Assembly (NCBI RefSeq): GCF_026151205.1
Contig: NC_087073.1
Location: 11,811,578-11,875,577 of the forward strand
DNA length: 64,000 nt
Source: Bolinopsis microptera
Taxonomy: Eukaryota > Ctenophora > Tentaculata > Lobata > Bolinopsidae
Direction: 5' to 3'
Below the pieces are notes generated by a model. It was not told the DNA's origin. It was given only the letters and a program-made list of their open reading frames with translations, and made no database searches. Shown one piece after another: positions 11,008 to 23,100 of this stretch; within the stretch, counting starts at the first letter, position 1; the number at the start of each line of letters is the position of its first letter. The position numbers and the translations under genes were made by a program.

Positions 11008-11415
11008 AACGATGAACAACCTCCTGTCAGGTCTTTTGGACACGCGTGAAAATTTATATTAGTTTACCGATCTGCCTCAGCTCAGGTTTAGCAACTAAAA
11101 AATTGTTAATAAAACGTATTATATATTAGAAAACGTCACTGCTTTAACGCGCATTTTATGCTTGCATCGGTTCGAGATCGCAAAACGCGCGCCGAGTTGG
11201 ACGTGACTCGTCGACGGTATTGAAAAAATATAATTATATTACCGCAATCAATTTTTAATTATTGATCATGCAAAATAGGAAATTGAAACTAGTGAAAAAA
11301 GCGCCGTGCATAAAAACTTGCTTGCCAATTTAACATTTCAATCGTTATTTATTTTTTCAAATCCCTTAAATTAATCAAAAAGAAGCAAAATCAAACAATA
11401 ACTTAATTATATTTT

Positions 11416-11524
11416 GTATCACGTGGTGACCCCCACGGTCGCTTCACTATAGTCTTCACTATAGTCTTCGACGCTACAGGGGAAGCCGCGCACTTCGTGC
11501 GCGGCGGGTCATACAACGTATGAC
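11416..11524 (+). repeat. Triple-palindrome GC-rich repeat, copy 2
   Basis: Same order of palindromes as copy 1, with changes in the loops (TCACGTGGTGA; CGCGCACTTCGTGCGCG; GTCATACAACGTATGAC). Stems are preserved while loops vary. Confidence 0.75.
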
Positions 11525-12512
11525 AAATTATATTAGTAAAACAAAGATTGTTAATTGAGTATATGGAAAAAATTGTTATTTTATACAGGAACATTTGACC
11601 ATTCATATTATGTTTTACCATATATTAAAAGTGTGCGTTATCTTTTAAATAAAGCATGCTTTGTGTTGCTTAAGCAACACAATATTAGTTAAATTGTAAA
11701 ATATACATTACATAAATATTTCAAATCAAAGTTTTTTTCCGGGTATATATATATATATATATATTGATTTAAATTAATGCAATGTAAACCCTTTTCAGCT
11801 CGGCAAGGCCCGATGATGCATTGCGTTACAACTTCACAAAGCCAGGTGTATAGGCGTACTACGTGACGCGCTTGTTTCACAAGCGGTCGCGCGCTACTGC
11901 AAGCGAGTGGGCTCTGGTTAGAGCAAGGTTACAACCGGACATACCGCTTTCAGTATTTTTTCATTCCAAAATCGTCCAAAATCTCTTTTTGATGATTTCC
12001 CATTTATCATTACTGGGCCGCGCTAATCCTGTCATTCCGCTTTCGTTTACCAACATTAAAGCCTGGGGTCCTCAGGTAAGTTTATCAAAGCTTTCTTTGG
12101 TAATAAAACTTTGATAACGTCAATCGTGTTTTGTGCAATCCTCATCGACCTTGTAAGATGGTCATTCAAAAAAGTTCAGCTTCAAAATAGTGAAATGTGG
12201 TTGGCGGAAAACTGAAATTGGAATATATTTTACCGGTAGAACATATTCAAACATCTTTTTGGAGTTTTCTCCGGGTATACTGCTTCCAAGTTCCAATACC
12301 TTGATGGTGACTTGTGTCACTCTCACCGAGGTCTCAAAATCTCACGGATCGGTCACTGGTCAAAATTTCAGTAAAAACCGCGAAATTTCAGTCAAGGGGA
12401 CGGAAGAAAGGCTCCTCTACAAAAATCTTCCAAAATCTCTTTTTGTATTTTGGTGATTTTCCGTTTATCAATAGAACTTTGAGTACCTCAATCGTGTCTT
12501 GTGCCATCCTCA

Positions 12513-12667
12513 CACAGGCGGGGCTAAGTGCAAAGAAACTGCTGCTCACTGCTGCTCACTGATGCTCACTGCTGCTCACTGCTTCTGTCAGTGAGCAGCA
12601 GTTAGTAGCAGTGAGCAGCAGTGAGCAGCAGTTAGCAGCAGTTTCTTTGCACTTAGCCCCTCCTGTG
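12513..12667. mobile_element. Short foldback (hairpin) element
   Basis: 155 bp, almost entirely palindromic: the left arm starts CACAGGCGGGGCTAAGTGCA and the right arm is its near-complement. Arms are filled with CTGCTGCTCA-type repeats. It is flanked by CTCA at 12509-12512 and 12668-12671. The empty site (ATCCTCAGTGACC) is visible in the array copy near 16838. Confidence 0.82.
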
Positions 12668-12684
12668 CTCAGTGACCTTGTAAG

Positions 12685-12928
12685 AAGTGGCATAACAAAG
12701 GGCCCCACCTACCCCGCTGTGGGGGGGGGAGGGGCTCAATCTTAGGGGGCTGGGGGCACCAAATCTTTGTTTGAATGTGGGACAATTTCGAAAAACTTAA
12801 CTACAATACTAGCAAAACAGTGCGTTTTGCTCTAGAAAACACGCACATATTTTACCAATGTATCCTCTGAAATCATCTAATTTGTTCAAATTCAGGGAGG
12901 GGCACCAAAAGGCAACATTATGCCACTG
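12685..12928. mobile_element. hAT-like MITE
   Basis: 244 bp flanked by the 8-bp duplication CTTGTAAG (12677-12684 and 12929-12936). Ends are inverted: AAGTGGCATAA on the left, CAGTGGCATAA as the complement of the right. CAGTGG-type ends with 8-bp duplications are typical of hAT. The empty site is seen in the other array units. No coding capacity. Confidence 0.85.
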
Positions 12929-13269
12929 CTTGTAAGATGGTCATTTAAGAAAAATTCAGTCGATAAAGTGAAATTTGTGTCATGGAAAGCTGAAATTTGA
13001 ATTACGGTTGCCAACCGATATTATCGGCCGATAATTTTCCAAAAACGTTATCGATTATCTCAATAATTTTCGAGAATTATCTCGCATCACAACCAATTTT
13101 TATAAGAATAAAATAGCATACATTTGACATATTTTTCTAATCTGTTTCTTTGTTTGTAGAGTAAAACCCCAGTGCAATCATAATTTGCAGTGTGATGGTA
13201 TGCTGACGTGCTGTGTAGTGTGTATGAATTTGTGGCAGTGAAAATTGAAATGTTGCGTTATCGCATCTA

Positions 13270-14296
13270 CCTTACTCGGGAATATTATAGCGGGTTAATT
13301 TATGAATGGGAAAATTAATGACAGGGAAAAATATGGTGGACTTTCCCAAAACCCGCCAAATTATCCCGGTCATGAATTTACCGGTGGCCGACCTTTCAAG
13401 TTTTTTTTCAGAGGTCAACAAATTTTCAACCGAAATTTCTGTTTTTTGTTACTTGTTAAAGAAGTTATTTCAATTTACAGTTATTGATATTACTCAGAAG
13501 TAGAAAAAAAGACACGTCTATTTAAAGGAAAATAAATCTAAGCAATAATAAGTCAAATCTTCATTAAAGCGTATTCTCATTCTCATTATCGCTAATGTCC
13601 CCTCCATTATCATTATTGATATCCCCCTGCTGCTGACCGTCAAATTCGAAGTCGTATTGTTGTCTTAACAAGACTTTCATTTTGTCCGCTAGTGGGGCTA
13701 CTGCTCTGAAGGTCAGCCGGGGCTTGATTTCCTGCCCACCGCTTGGTATTGGGGAACGTCTTGGCTTTGCATCTTCAACTGCTCCAGTAATCAATCCACC
13801 GTGGACCATGAAATAGTGGCACAGTTTACTCACTTCTACCGGGATGTGGCCACAAGTTACTTTAATGGGAAAAACTCCCTCTTTCTTTAGTCTACACACT
13901 GCACACGAGAAGCGATCAATCTTTAGCGACTCAGCTGATGTCTCTCGCTCCACTGTTTTCTTCTATAACATATAAATTGTTTTCTTCTCTACGATTCACT
14001 GATTCATTGGCAAGAGAAATGAGAATCACGGTCCATCCTGAAATCTGATTTCTATAACCAAATTGTGATTTTATAGCAACAGCCAATAAAGTTACAGCCC
14101 TCCATCCACTGCTTCAAAAGTCTTCTCTAGCACATATGAGACTTCAGGTAAAATATGATGATCACCACCCCCTTGGAACCCCATAATCTGACTCAGCGGG
14201 TTTTATTATGACTGGTAAAATTTTTGACCGGGAAAAATATGGCGGAATTTTCCAAAACCCACCACTTTATCCCAGTCATAATATTCCCGAGTAAGG
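13270..14296. mobile_element. TA-flanked element bounded by two direct MITE copies
   Basis: The outer ends are CCTTACTCGGGAATATTAT and its complement, with TA on both sides (13268-13269, 14297-14298). The left ~115 bp and right ~100 bp are each a near-complete direct-orientation copy of the small MITE seen at 33158-33278, each lacking its inner end. Between them lies a HIRAN-like ORF. It may be an autonomous relative or a MITE that acquired a foreign segment. Confidence 0.65.
13564..13953 (-). CDS. HIRAN-like domain protein fragment
   Basis: A 129-codon open frame. Residues 15-75 contain CAVCRLKKEG, then GHIPVEVSKLCHYFMVHGG, then SGGQEIKPRLTFRA. The order 'charged strand, GHIP-x-E-x-S, hydrophobic, GG, then GxE-x-P-L-F' resembles the HIRAN-like C-terminal half of proteins repeated in cnidarian and sponge genomes. 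The tail is acidic and Asn-rich. No upstream exon was found, and the ORF sits between MITE copies, so it is probably a transposed fragment. Assignment is from pattern memory only. Confidence 0.4.
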   Translation of the reverse strand: MERETSAESLKIDRFSCAVCRLKKEGVFPIKVTCGHIPVEVSKLCHYFMVHGGLITGAVEDAKPRRSPIPSGGQEIKPRLTFRAVAPLADKMKVLLRQQYDFEFDGQQQGDINNDNGGDISDNENENTL

Positions 14297-14340
14297 TAGT
14301 TAAGTAGGTGGCTCGAAGGTTGTATGCTCAGACGTAGTTA

Positions 14341-14510
14341 TTGTTGTTTGTTGAAGCACAGAAACGAACTCAGACTACATTGACTGTTAAACCTGTTGGA
14401 GCTTGCTGTGTAGTATGTTGGAGTGATAACTGCAATGCAGTGAACGAAGTTTTGGATGACTTGGAGCTACGTAATCTAAAACTGGATGCAGGGGAGACTG
14501 AATTAGTTAA
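14341..14510 (+). pseudogene. Unidentified ORF, 5' part, split by foldback element
   Basis: The frame ends at TTAA (14507-14510) where the foldback begins. Past the foldback and one TTAA copy, the same frame continues at 15870 and stops at 15932, giving about 78 codons in total. The product is unrecognised; it has CVVCW and an acidic, coiled-coil-like middle. Continuity across the insertion shows that the ORF, or its ancestor, predates the foldback. Confidence 0.5.
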
Positions 14511-15865
14511 GGGGGGGGGACAATGGATATTTTTTTGTGAAACTTGATTTCGAGATAGCAGTTGACCAACAAACTAGGATCAGTGACCTAACTTTTGAGG
14601 GGGTCTCGGATCCGAACCACCAAACGGTGCCCGCGGGGCAGCCACGCCCATATTTGGTCCAAATTAGGCCCAATTAAGCCAAATACCCTGAACATGCCCA
14701 AAACCAAGATTTTAGGTGCTCTAATTGTAGCTAGTGGTCTCCTGAACTCGTATATGAAATTGCATCAAGATTAGACAAAAAATGACTGAGTTATGGGCCA
14801 AAAACCATATGCCCATATTTGGGCATACGCACCAAATTTGGTAGATTTCGTCCCATAAATTGGGCAAATATCAATATTTTTGAATGAAACTTACTTTATA
14901 AGAAAGGTAAGCCTAAACTACATATTCTCTGTAAGTTATAGCTTTATATCTGTTTAAATGTGGATACTAAGGCGAAAAAACCACAAAAAATGAACTAAAT
15001 TGCCTGTATCTTGGTTCGCGATATTCGCGGAATTGATCTCATTAAAATTGTAACAACTCAATCAGTTTTCAAAATTTTTGCATAAAATTTTCGGAATCGA
15101 CTCGAAATCGCATTTCCACCTTATTTTAAGAACAGATTTTTGATTTAGGCCTCAAAAAAAATTTGGCAACCAAATTCTGAATTTTTCCGGGAAAATTTTG
15201 GAATTTGGCCGCCAATTTTTTTTGGAGGCCTAAATCAAAAATCTGTTCTCAAAATAAGGTGGAAATGCGATTTCGAGTCGATTCCGAAAATTTCATGCAA
15301 CAATTTTGAAAACTGATTGAGTTGTTACAATTTTAATGAGATCAATTCCGCGAATATCGCGAACCAAGATACAGGCAATTTAGTTCATTTTTTGTGGTTT
15401 TTTCGCCTTAGTATCCACATTTAAACAGATATAAAGCTATAACTTACAGAGAATATGTAGTTTAGGCTTACCTTTCTTATAAAGTAAGTTTCATTCAAAA
15501 ATATTGATATTTGCCCAATTTATGGGACGAAATCTACCAAATTTGATGCGTATGCCCAAATATGGGCATATGGTGTTTGGCCCATAACTCAGTCATTTTT
15601 TGTCCAATCTTGATGAAATCTCATATACGTGTTCAAGAGACCACTAGCTACAAGTAAAGCACCTAAAATCTGGGTTTTAGGCATGTCAGGGTATTTGGCT
15701 AAATTGGGCCTAATTTGGACCAAATATGGACGTGGCTGCCCCGCGGGCACCGTTTGGCGGTTGGGGTCTGGGACCCCCTCAAAAGTTCGGTCACTGGTCC
15801 TAGTTTGTTGGTCAACTGCTATCTCGAAATCAAGTTTCACAAAAAAATATCCATTGTCCCCCCCC
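14511..15865. mobile_element. Giant foldback element with TTAA target duplication
   Basis: 1355 bp made of two near-perfect inverted arms of about 660 bp around a centre near 15190, flanked by TTAA at 14507-14510 and 15866-15869. Ends are G-runs followed by ACAATGGATATTTTTTTGTG. Landmarks recur in mirror order, for example CCCGCGGGGCAGCCACG near 14631 and its complement near 15735, and GGCCTAAATC beside the centre. TTAA duplication is typical of piggyBac and Kolobok types. ORFs inside are arm shadows, not genes. Confidence 0.88.
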
Positions 15866-17107
15866 TTAAAGACATTTATCAAGACTATCAAGACTGTGTA
15901 AAAGAGACAACAATCTCGCTCAAGCAGAAGTGATTATTCAGTTTATTGACAGCTGGAAAAGATAGAATCGCCACTTTCACGAACCTTTCTTGAAGTTGAT
16001 AGGCTACATACACGATATGTTAAGAGAAAGAACCTTAACTTCGTATGGCTGGTAACGTTCTACTCGGACACTGGTATTCAAGATGCAGATGTATATCAAG
16101 AATACAAAATGATCACGAAGTCAACCTTGATACTTAACTCTAAGTCTCTGCACAAGCGATTGTTCAAGCAGAAAGAGACAAACAGCAAAAGTAGTGCAAG
16201 TTGCAACGACTGGTCCTCAGGACAATTCGACAATGGTAGCCAGGATATATACCCTTGGTCGGGAGATTGATCTATTCACAACTGACCCAGCTAACTTTTT
16301 TGAATAAACTTGAATGATTATTCGTTAGATATGCTGATTGCTGATTATCTACATTGTTATGTCATTTTGTAACTTTATAATAATGATGTTACAAGGTAAC
16401 ATACTACATAGCATAGAAGTATAATTAAGTATGCAGAGTGCACAAATATTGCTTTCATTATCTTACCAAATTTATCACTGATAACCTATGTTATTGCAAT
16501 AATTATGAAAATATTATCGATTATCGTGATAAAACAATTGTACCAATACGATAATGACAACCATAATTCGAATATGTCCTACCGGTAAGACATATTCAAA
16601 ATTTTCATTGCATCAAAGTTTTCTCTCCGGATATACTGCTTCCAGTACCTTAATGGCGACTTGTGTCACTCTCATAGACCTCACTGTTCGGTCACTGGTC
16701 AAAATTTCAGTCGGAACCGCGAAATTTCGGTCAAGAAAAGCTCCTCTTCAAATATCTTCTAAAATCTCGTTTTGTATTCTGACGATTCTCCGCTTATCAA
16801 ATCTTTCTTTGGGAACCTCAATCGTGTCTTGTGCCATCCTCAGTGACCTTGTAAGATGGTCATTTAAGAAAAATTTAGTCAAAACAGTAAAATTTGGGTC
16901 GCGGAAAGCTGAAATTCGAATATTTTCAAAGTTTTCTCCGCATATACTGCTTCCAGTACCTTGATGGTGATTTGTGTCACTCTCACCGAACTCACTGATT
17001 GGTCACTGGTTAAAATTTCAGTCAAAACTGCGAAATTTCGGTTAAGGAGACGGTCAGCAAAGTTTCTATTTAAAAGATTATGAACATTACGTTCAAATAA
17101 TTTTAGG

Positions 17108-20100
17108 ATGGCTGACTGGAAGGATAATGATGATCTTCCAATGCAAGCAGAAAAGACGTTTTTTAGTCACCCAATTGATAACTTGGATTTGTAAGTAGCC
17201 CTAAATACAGTTCTTTGTTCACAAAAAGTTAATTATCCCCCTTCATCATAAGCAGTTATTGATATTGTCCAGCTTGATGCTTTTTCTGACTACATTCTTC
17301 GTATTTATTCCATGAATTGTTCTCAAGTCTTAATCTAAAGAATCACTCTAGGTTTCTTCAAACCTTGTAGCAAGCTTTTAAAACTTTTAATATTTCAGGG
17401 ACCCTTTCCACTTGGAATCGAATGGACAGATAAGCAACTGTGACATGTACGTTAAATCATAACCCGATGTAAAATATAATATCATGAAGTGAATGATTGA
17501 TAGATGAACCATTTAGATTTCCAAGCTCAGTTGTCATTACAAAGTTCGAGTTTCAGGAATACAACTTTGTATCTACCTTCAGCTACCAAAAGCAATGTTT
17601 ATCTCTGCACCTTGTAGCATCATGACAATAATAACAAATCTTCAGAGATCAAACAGACTCGTTCAGTATCAGCACTCTTAAAGTAGAGCTTGGAGAACTA
17701 CAAGAGGTGCAGGATGACAAGAGTGAAACCAAGGAGGATATCGCTGCAAGGTAACTGCAACTGGAAAATCATTATATTATTGTTTTATCATTGACCAATT
17801 AAATTTCATCTAAAGAAATAGCGAGTTTATTATCTGTCGACATACGCATGACTTGATATTTTCTATTTTAGATTTTCCTACATCATTGGAGCCCCACAAT
17901 CACTATCAACGAAAGAAAGCCAGAATAACCTGACGTATTTCAACAAGGGGCAAACCTATGAAATGACATTCAAATGTAACACTCCAAACCTTTACTGTGG
18001 TTACATGATTGAGGTAAGTGTTTTATCTCCTAGCATCATATGGTAATTGTTGCTCAACTTATACGTTTATCTAATTATAGCACAGTCAATGTTATGAAAG
18101 CTTTAAAATGATTCGTTACTGCTGTACTGTTTGCCTTATATAGTAGTTTTACCTTGACATTACCTTATATGGTAGTCTCATAAAATTCTTGTAACTTCCA
18201 GTCAAATGTGTTACTGCGACTCCAAGAAAAGAAGCTACAAGCCAAGGAACGAGAGATGTTTGATCAGTGGAACAGTGAGAACAATTGCAGACTTCTTGAA
18301 GCTGGTATGCCTGGTATTCAGTTCACTTGCTCATTGGTTGCTTCCAAGATACTATTCATGTGATCTGTTTACCATCATGTCATAAGTAGTCCGCGGACTG
18401 GGCGGGCTTTTTGGACACTGCCATAATATATAGTATTGTTGAAAGTATTAAAATGTATATACTTAAAAAACCTATTCACTAAAACTTGCATGATGAATAC
18501 GAACCCCCTATTATAAATTTACAATTATTGTACTTTACTTTATTATAAGTTTAAAAAGTATTGTATTTTACTTTATCAATTTATTTATTGCTAAAAGAAG
18601 CCCACTGTGTTGCAGTAAGCTCTACATGTGTAAATACAGAGTCAGTAACGAACGATACTCTCAATCCTAACAGTGTACATGTTGTTTGGAATCCTGCCAA
18701 GGTTGGCTCTCTCTTTATCAAGGTATTTGCTGTCTTCAAACTATGTTTTATTGCCAATTTCATCTTTGTGATGAGGTCTGTGTTTAATGTTTACGGGAAC
18801 TACAATAAAACCGCAATTGAAGTGTTCTAGAGAAGCCAGAATTATACATTCTAGTGTATCACTTGTTTTCACTTGTTTTTACTTGATTTCACTTGTTTTC
18901 ACTGTTGGAGATGTAATATGTTTTTTTTATCTAATCCGTGTTTTTACAAGGTGCTTATTAAAAGCACTTAAAGCTAAGCTAAAGTACGTGACGTCAAATA
19001 TTCAACAACATATTTTTGACATTGAATTCTTTCAACCGCAGGCATATCGAATATCGAAAAAGTACAAGTAAACGTTGTAATTTATAACATTGTATAATTC
19101 CACTGTAATACTCTGCACTGCCATATTCAGCATTTATCATACACTACTGCACAGTGCACGTATCTAATAAATCCATCTTTTTACAGAATATATAATATGT
19201 TAATATATAATATGTTAATATTGTATGAGGCAGCACTAGTTGAAGAAGCGGAGGATTTCCATAACACCCTTAGACAGGCTATGAATGATGTGCCAGCGCA
19301 CCACCTGCTGATCACAGAGGGAGATATGAACGCCCGGCTTGGAAAGGAGAGTGAAGAAGATTCCCGTTGGTACTTTCATACTCGTACCAATCGGAATGGA
19401 GAGCTACTGAGAGACACTGCCCTGGAGTGCGATATGGAAATTACCAATATCCGCTTCAGAAAGAAGGTCAACAAGAGGTGGACCTTCTTATCCGATGGGA
19501 CACTTAACAAAGGTCAGATTGACTATATCCTCATACGGCGGAAGTGGAAAAACTCATTAAAGAACACTGAAGTTTACAACACTTTTCAGTCGTTGGGATC
19601 TGATCACAGAGTTGTAGTGTGTAAGATCAAAGTTAGCTTTAGGAAAGGACACAGGCCTCCGAAAAAAGTTAACTATGATTATAGTGCCCTGAAGTCGGAT
19701 GGTGAGCTTCAAAATAAGTATGCAATTGAAGTTCGGAATAGATAGATGACATCGATAGTCAGTAAAACTCTGAACAAAATGTTGCTGAACAGGATGAAGC
19801 CAAGTCTTGAGGAAGTTTTAAGGGACAACCAGAATGGCTTTAGACCTGGGCGCTCTACAACATCGCACATCCTTGCTCTACGAAGAATTATGGAGGGTGC
19901 TAGAGCCAAAAATCTTAAGGCCACCATGGTTTTCATAGATTTCAAAAAGGCGTTCGATAGTGTGCATAGAGGTTTGCTCATGAAGATATTGAAAGCATAT
20001 GGCATACCAGAAGCCATAGTGCGGCTCATTGAGGGTATCTACACGAGCACAAAGGCTAAAGTAGTTACAGCCGATGGTATAACAGAAATTTTTGATATCC

Positions 20101-23100
20101 TGGCTGGAGTACTGCAAGGAGACACTCTTGCCCCGTACTTGTTCATTATCGTGATTGACTATATCATGACAGTGTCTATAGACGATGATGACTCGGACTC
20201 TGGGTTCACTCTCAGGCCTGCACGGAGTAGAAGGATTGGTGCCGAAAAGATCGCAGACGTCGAGTTTGCAGATGATGTTGCCCTTATCACTGATACCATT
20301 GAAGGGGCAAAACTACTCCTGGACAGGCTTGAGAAAGCAGCACTGAGTGTTGGGCTAGCCATGAACGGCACTAAAACTAAGTTCATGACTCTGAACATGA
20401 CAGAGGAGGCGAGTAGTCTTAATAGTTGTTCTGGAAACCAGCTGGAAAAGGTGACAGACTTTGTTTACCTTGGAGCTTGGATAGCAACAACAGAGAGGGA
20501 CCTGCGGGTCAGGAAAGCTAAGGCTTGGGCAGCCTGCCACAAGCTGAAGAAGATGTGGAAGTCTGACCTTAGAAGAGGACTGAAGATCCGTCTATTTGTT
20601 GCTACTGTGGAATCAATACTTCTTTATGGTTCTGAAACGTGGACGCTGACAGAGCAATTGAAGAAACGCATTGATGGCTGCTACACTAGAATGCTAAGGA
20701 TGGCACTTAATGTGGATTGGAAGCAGCGAAAAACCAACAAAGAAGTCTATGGCAACCTACCGAGAGCAACCATGAAGATCCAAGAGCGCAGGATGCGACT
20801 AGCAGGCCATATCCACCGGCACCCAGAACTAGTCGCAAACCGCTTGCTACTCTGGGAACCAACTCATGGGGTGCGGAGTAGGGGGAGACCAGCCATGACC
20901 TATGTTGATAGCCTACGAGCTGACACGGGTCTCAACGACACTGGAGAAATGGGCGGACTTATGGCGGATAGAGTTTTATGGAGACAGCGCATCAATACTC
21001 GGACGCTGAAGCCGCCTTAAGTCAAGTAAGTCATATTGTATGTATAATGTACTATCTAATATATTAATATAATAGTGGGGATTGGGAGGAGGTGCAAGTT
21101 TGTGACAGGATTGTAGTATTCACAAATCAAATCCCAGCATAACCACCACGTGTCATTACCAATACCAAGTGACTTTTTAACAGACCACTTAGACAAAGCA
21201 TCCTCCCGGCTCCCGCCTACATTTCAATGATTGGTTTTGGACAATGTTTAGCACCTTAAATTACTAAGGATTTTATTACCGCTATCTTAAGAGCTAACAG
21301 AAAGTCTCTGTCGCAACCGCAAAGTTTGAGTGTGTCAAATCCCTGTAATTAACATGGTCGCCTGACATTTGACAGATCGCTGTAATTAGCATGGTCACGT
21401 GATGGCACACGTGATGGGTGTGATTATTGGGAACTGTTTCTGATTTACCCAATTTGGTGGTGATGAGAAAAGTTTGTGTCATTCAGTCTGTAAAAATACG
21501 TCAAATTGTTTTAATTTTTTAATTTTTTAATGGTCAAAAATAACTTAAATATCAACCAAGATGCTTAATTTCAGTACCATTGGGTCAGATTGTTAATTAA
21601 AATTATTTTGCTTCGGTTGTTTTTTTCCTTACCATCTTGATTTAAAACTTGGCAGTGAAAAGTAATTAATTAATCAATTCAACAGGTCCACTGTCTGAGC
21701 GGCGACTTCACAAAAAGGAAGCACAGCGGGGAAAAGGGAGTGCCGTTCTTACTATCTGTGGACACGTACATTCACAAGACAGAGAAACCTAGCCGATACC
21801 TCGGAACTTCTGCGTGTGTCCTGAAAATATTTCAGGTATGTTTTTTGTAAATAATTCTAATACATAATTTTGTGAGGTAGTTTATTATTATTGATCGGTA
21901 ACATTCCTTTGAGAAATTTACTTCCTCTAGTATAATTAGTGAGGACATCGTCATGAGCTGATTATCATCATATTTGGAAGTTTGAAAGTTTTAGATATTA
22001 TGCAATAGTAAGTGTGGCGCTTGGCACAACCTTGCAAAGTGACAAACAAACTGTACTTAGTAGTGTTTGAAGGAAGATGTCCTAGTGCCTACAGAAAATA
22101 CTGTGTAGATCTGGATAGTGGTTGGAAGGTGAACCATATTTGTGATAGAGATTACACTATCAGCTCCCAGACCAATCAGAACATCGGATCACTATCACGT
22201 GTCAAAAAAATACATAGTTCATCACCCCACGATCTATCATGGATTTATTTAACTGTCCATTTTTATCTCTAAAAAGGGGTATCCTTATCGTTCAGAATAA
22301 AGGTGCAGAAAGAAAACACAGGAACGAGACAAAACAGGTTTCCAAACTTACTGAGGAAGAGAAGGTAACAACTATTCACAATCCTCACTAAATGTTTTGA
22401 AATTTCTTCATTTTACTAGTCATTATAGTGCTGTATAACTTATCAGACGTGTAATCAGTACCAATTACTAATTAATTTCAGGGCCAGTTAGCGAATCCGT
22501 CCGATGTAACTCATTTGAAGCCCGTGAGTTTTTACCCTTCTCTAACAGTGCCCTGACGGGCTTCTCCATTAGAATTTCTATAAGCTCATACCCAGCATAA
22601 TTAGTGACTAGTGAGTGTTATAAGTCAGAGTTCAGTTTCTCTACTCAAATCCCTGGCAAGATAACCAGGCCAGGATCACACCAGCTGTCCGGGATCACAC
22701 CAGCTGTCCGGGATCACTCCAGCTGGCCGGGACCAATCCAGCTGTCCGGGATCACTCCAGCTGTCCGAGATCACTTCATCCGTCCGGGACCAATCCAGCT
22801 GTCCGGGATCACTCCAGCTGGCCAGGATCACTCCAGCTGTCCGGGATCACTCCTGCTGACCGGGATTACTCCAGCTGTCCGGGATCACTCCAGCTGGCCG
22901 GGATCACTCCAGCTGTCCGGGATCACTCCAGCTGTCCGGGATCACTTCAGCTGTCCGGGATCACTCCAGCTGTCCGGGATCACTCTCGCTGGCCGGGATT
23001 ACTCCAGTTGGCTGGGATTACTCTAGCTGACCGGGATCACTCCAGCTGGCCGGGATCACTCCCGCTGGCCGGGATTACTCTAGCTGGCCGGGATTACTCC

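Larger units (their letters stand above)
13003..16565. mobile_element. hAT-like element, 3.56 kb, degraded and host to further insertions
   Basis: Ends TACGGTTGCCA and the complement TATGGTTGTCA, flanked by ATTTGAAT (12995-13002) and ATTCGAAT (16566-16573). The uninterrupted array unit at 16914-16922 reads AAATTCGAATAT. Subterminal ATCGATTATC blocks occur at both ends. The interior holds two further insertions (13270-14296 and 14511-15865) and an interrupted short ORF. No hAT transposase was recognised in what remains. Confidence 0.68.
11950..17075. repeat. Tandem array of a ~360-bp unit, interrupted by several insertions
   Basis: A unit beginning GACCTTGTAAGATGGTCATT and ending TCGTGTCTTGTGCCATCCTC recurs at 12147, at 12674 (continued after insertions at 12937-13002 and 16574) and at 16847. 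A partial copy lies before 12147. With the inserted elements removed the period is about 350-370 bp. Units contain GATCGGTCACTGGTCAAAAT and CGCGAAATTTC blocks. Small ORFs here shift frame between units and are not genes. The array ends just before the first coding exon of the TFCP2-like gene. Confidence 0.75.

Noticed and set aside
15589..15933. ORFs of 72-100 codons on both strands
   Set aside because: They are the right arm of the foldback; mirror versions exist in the left arm.
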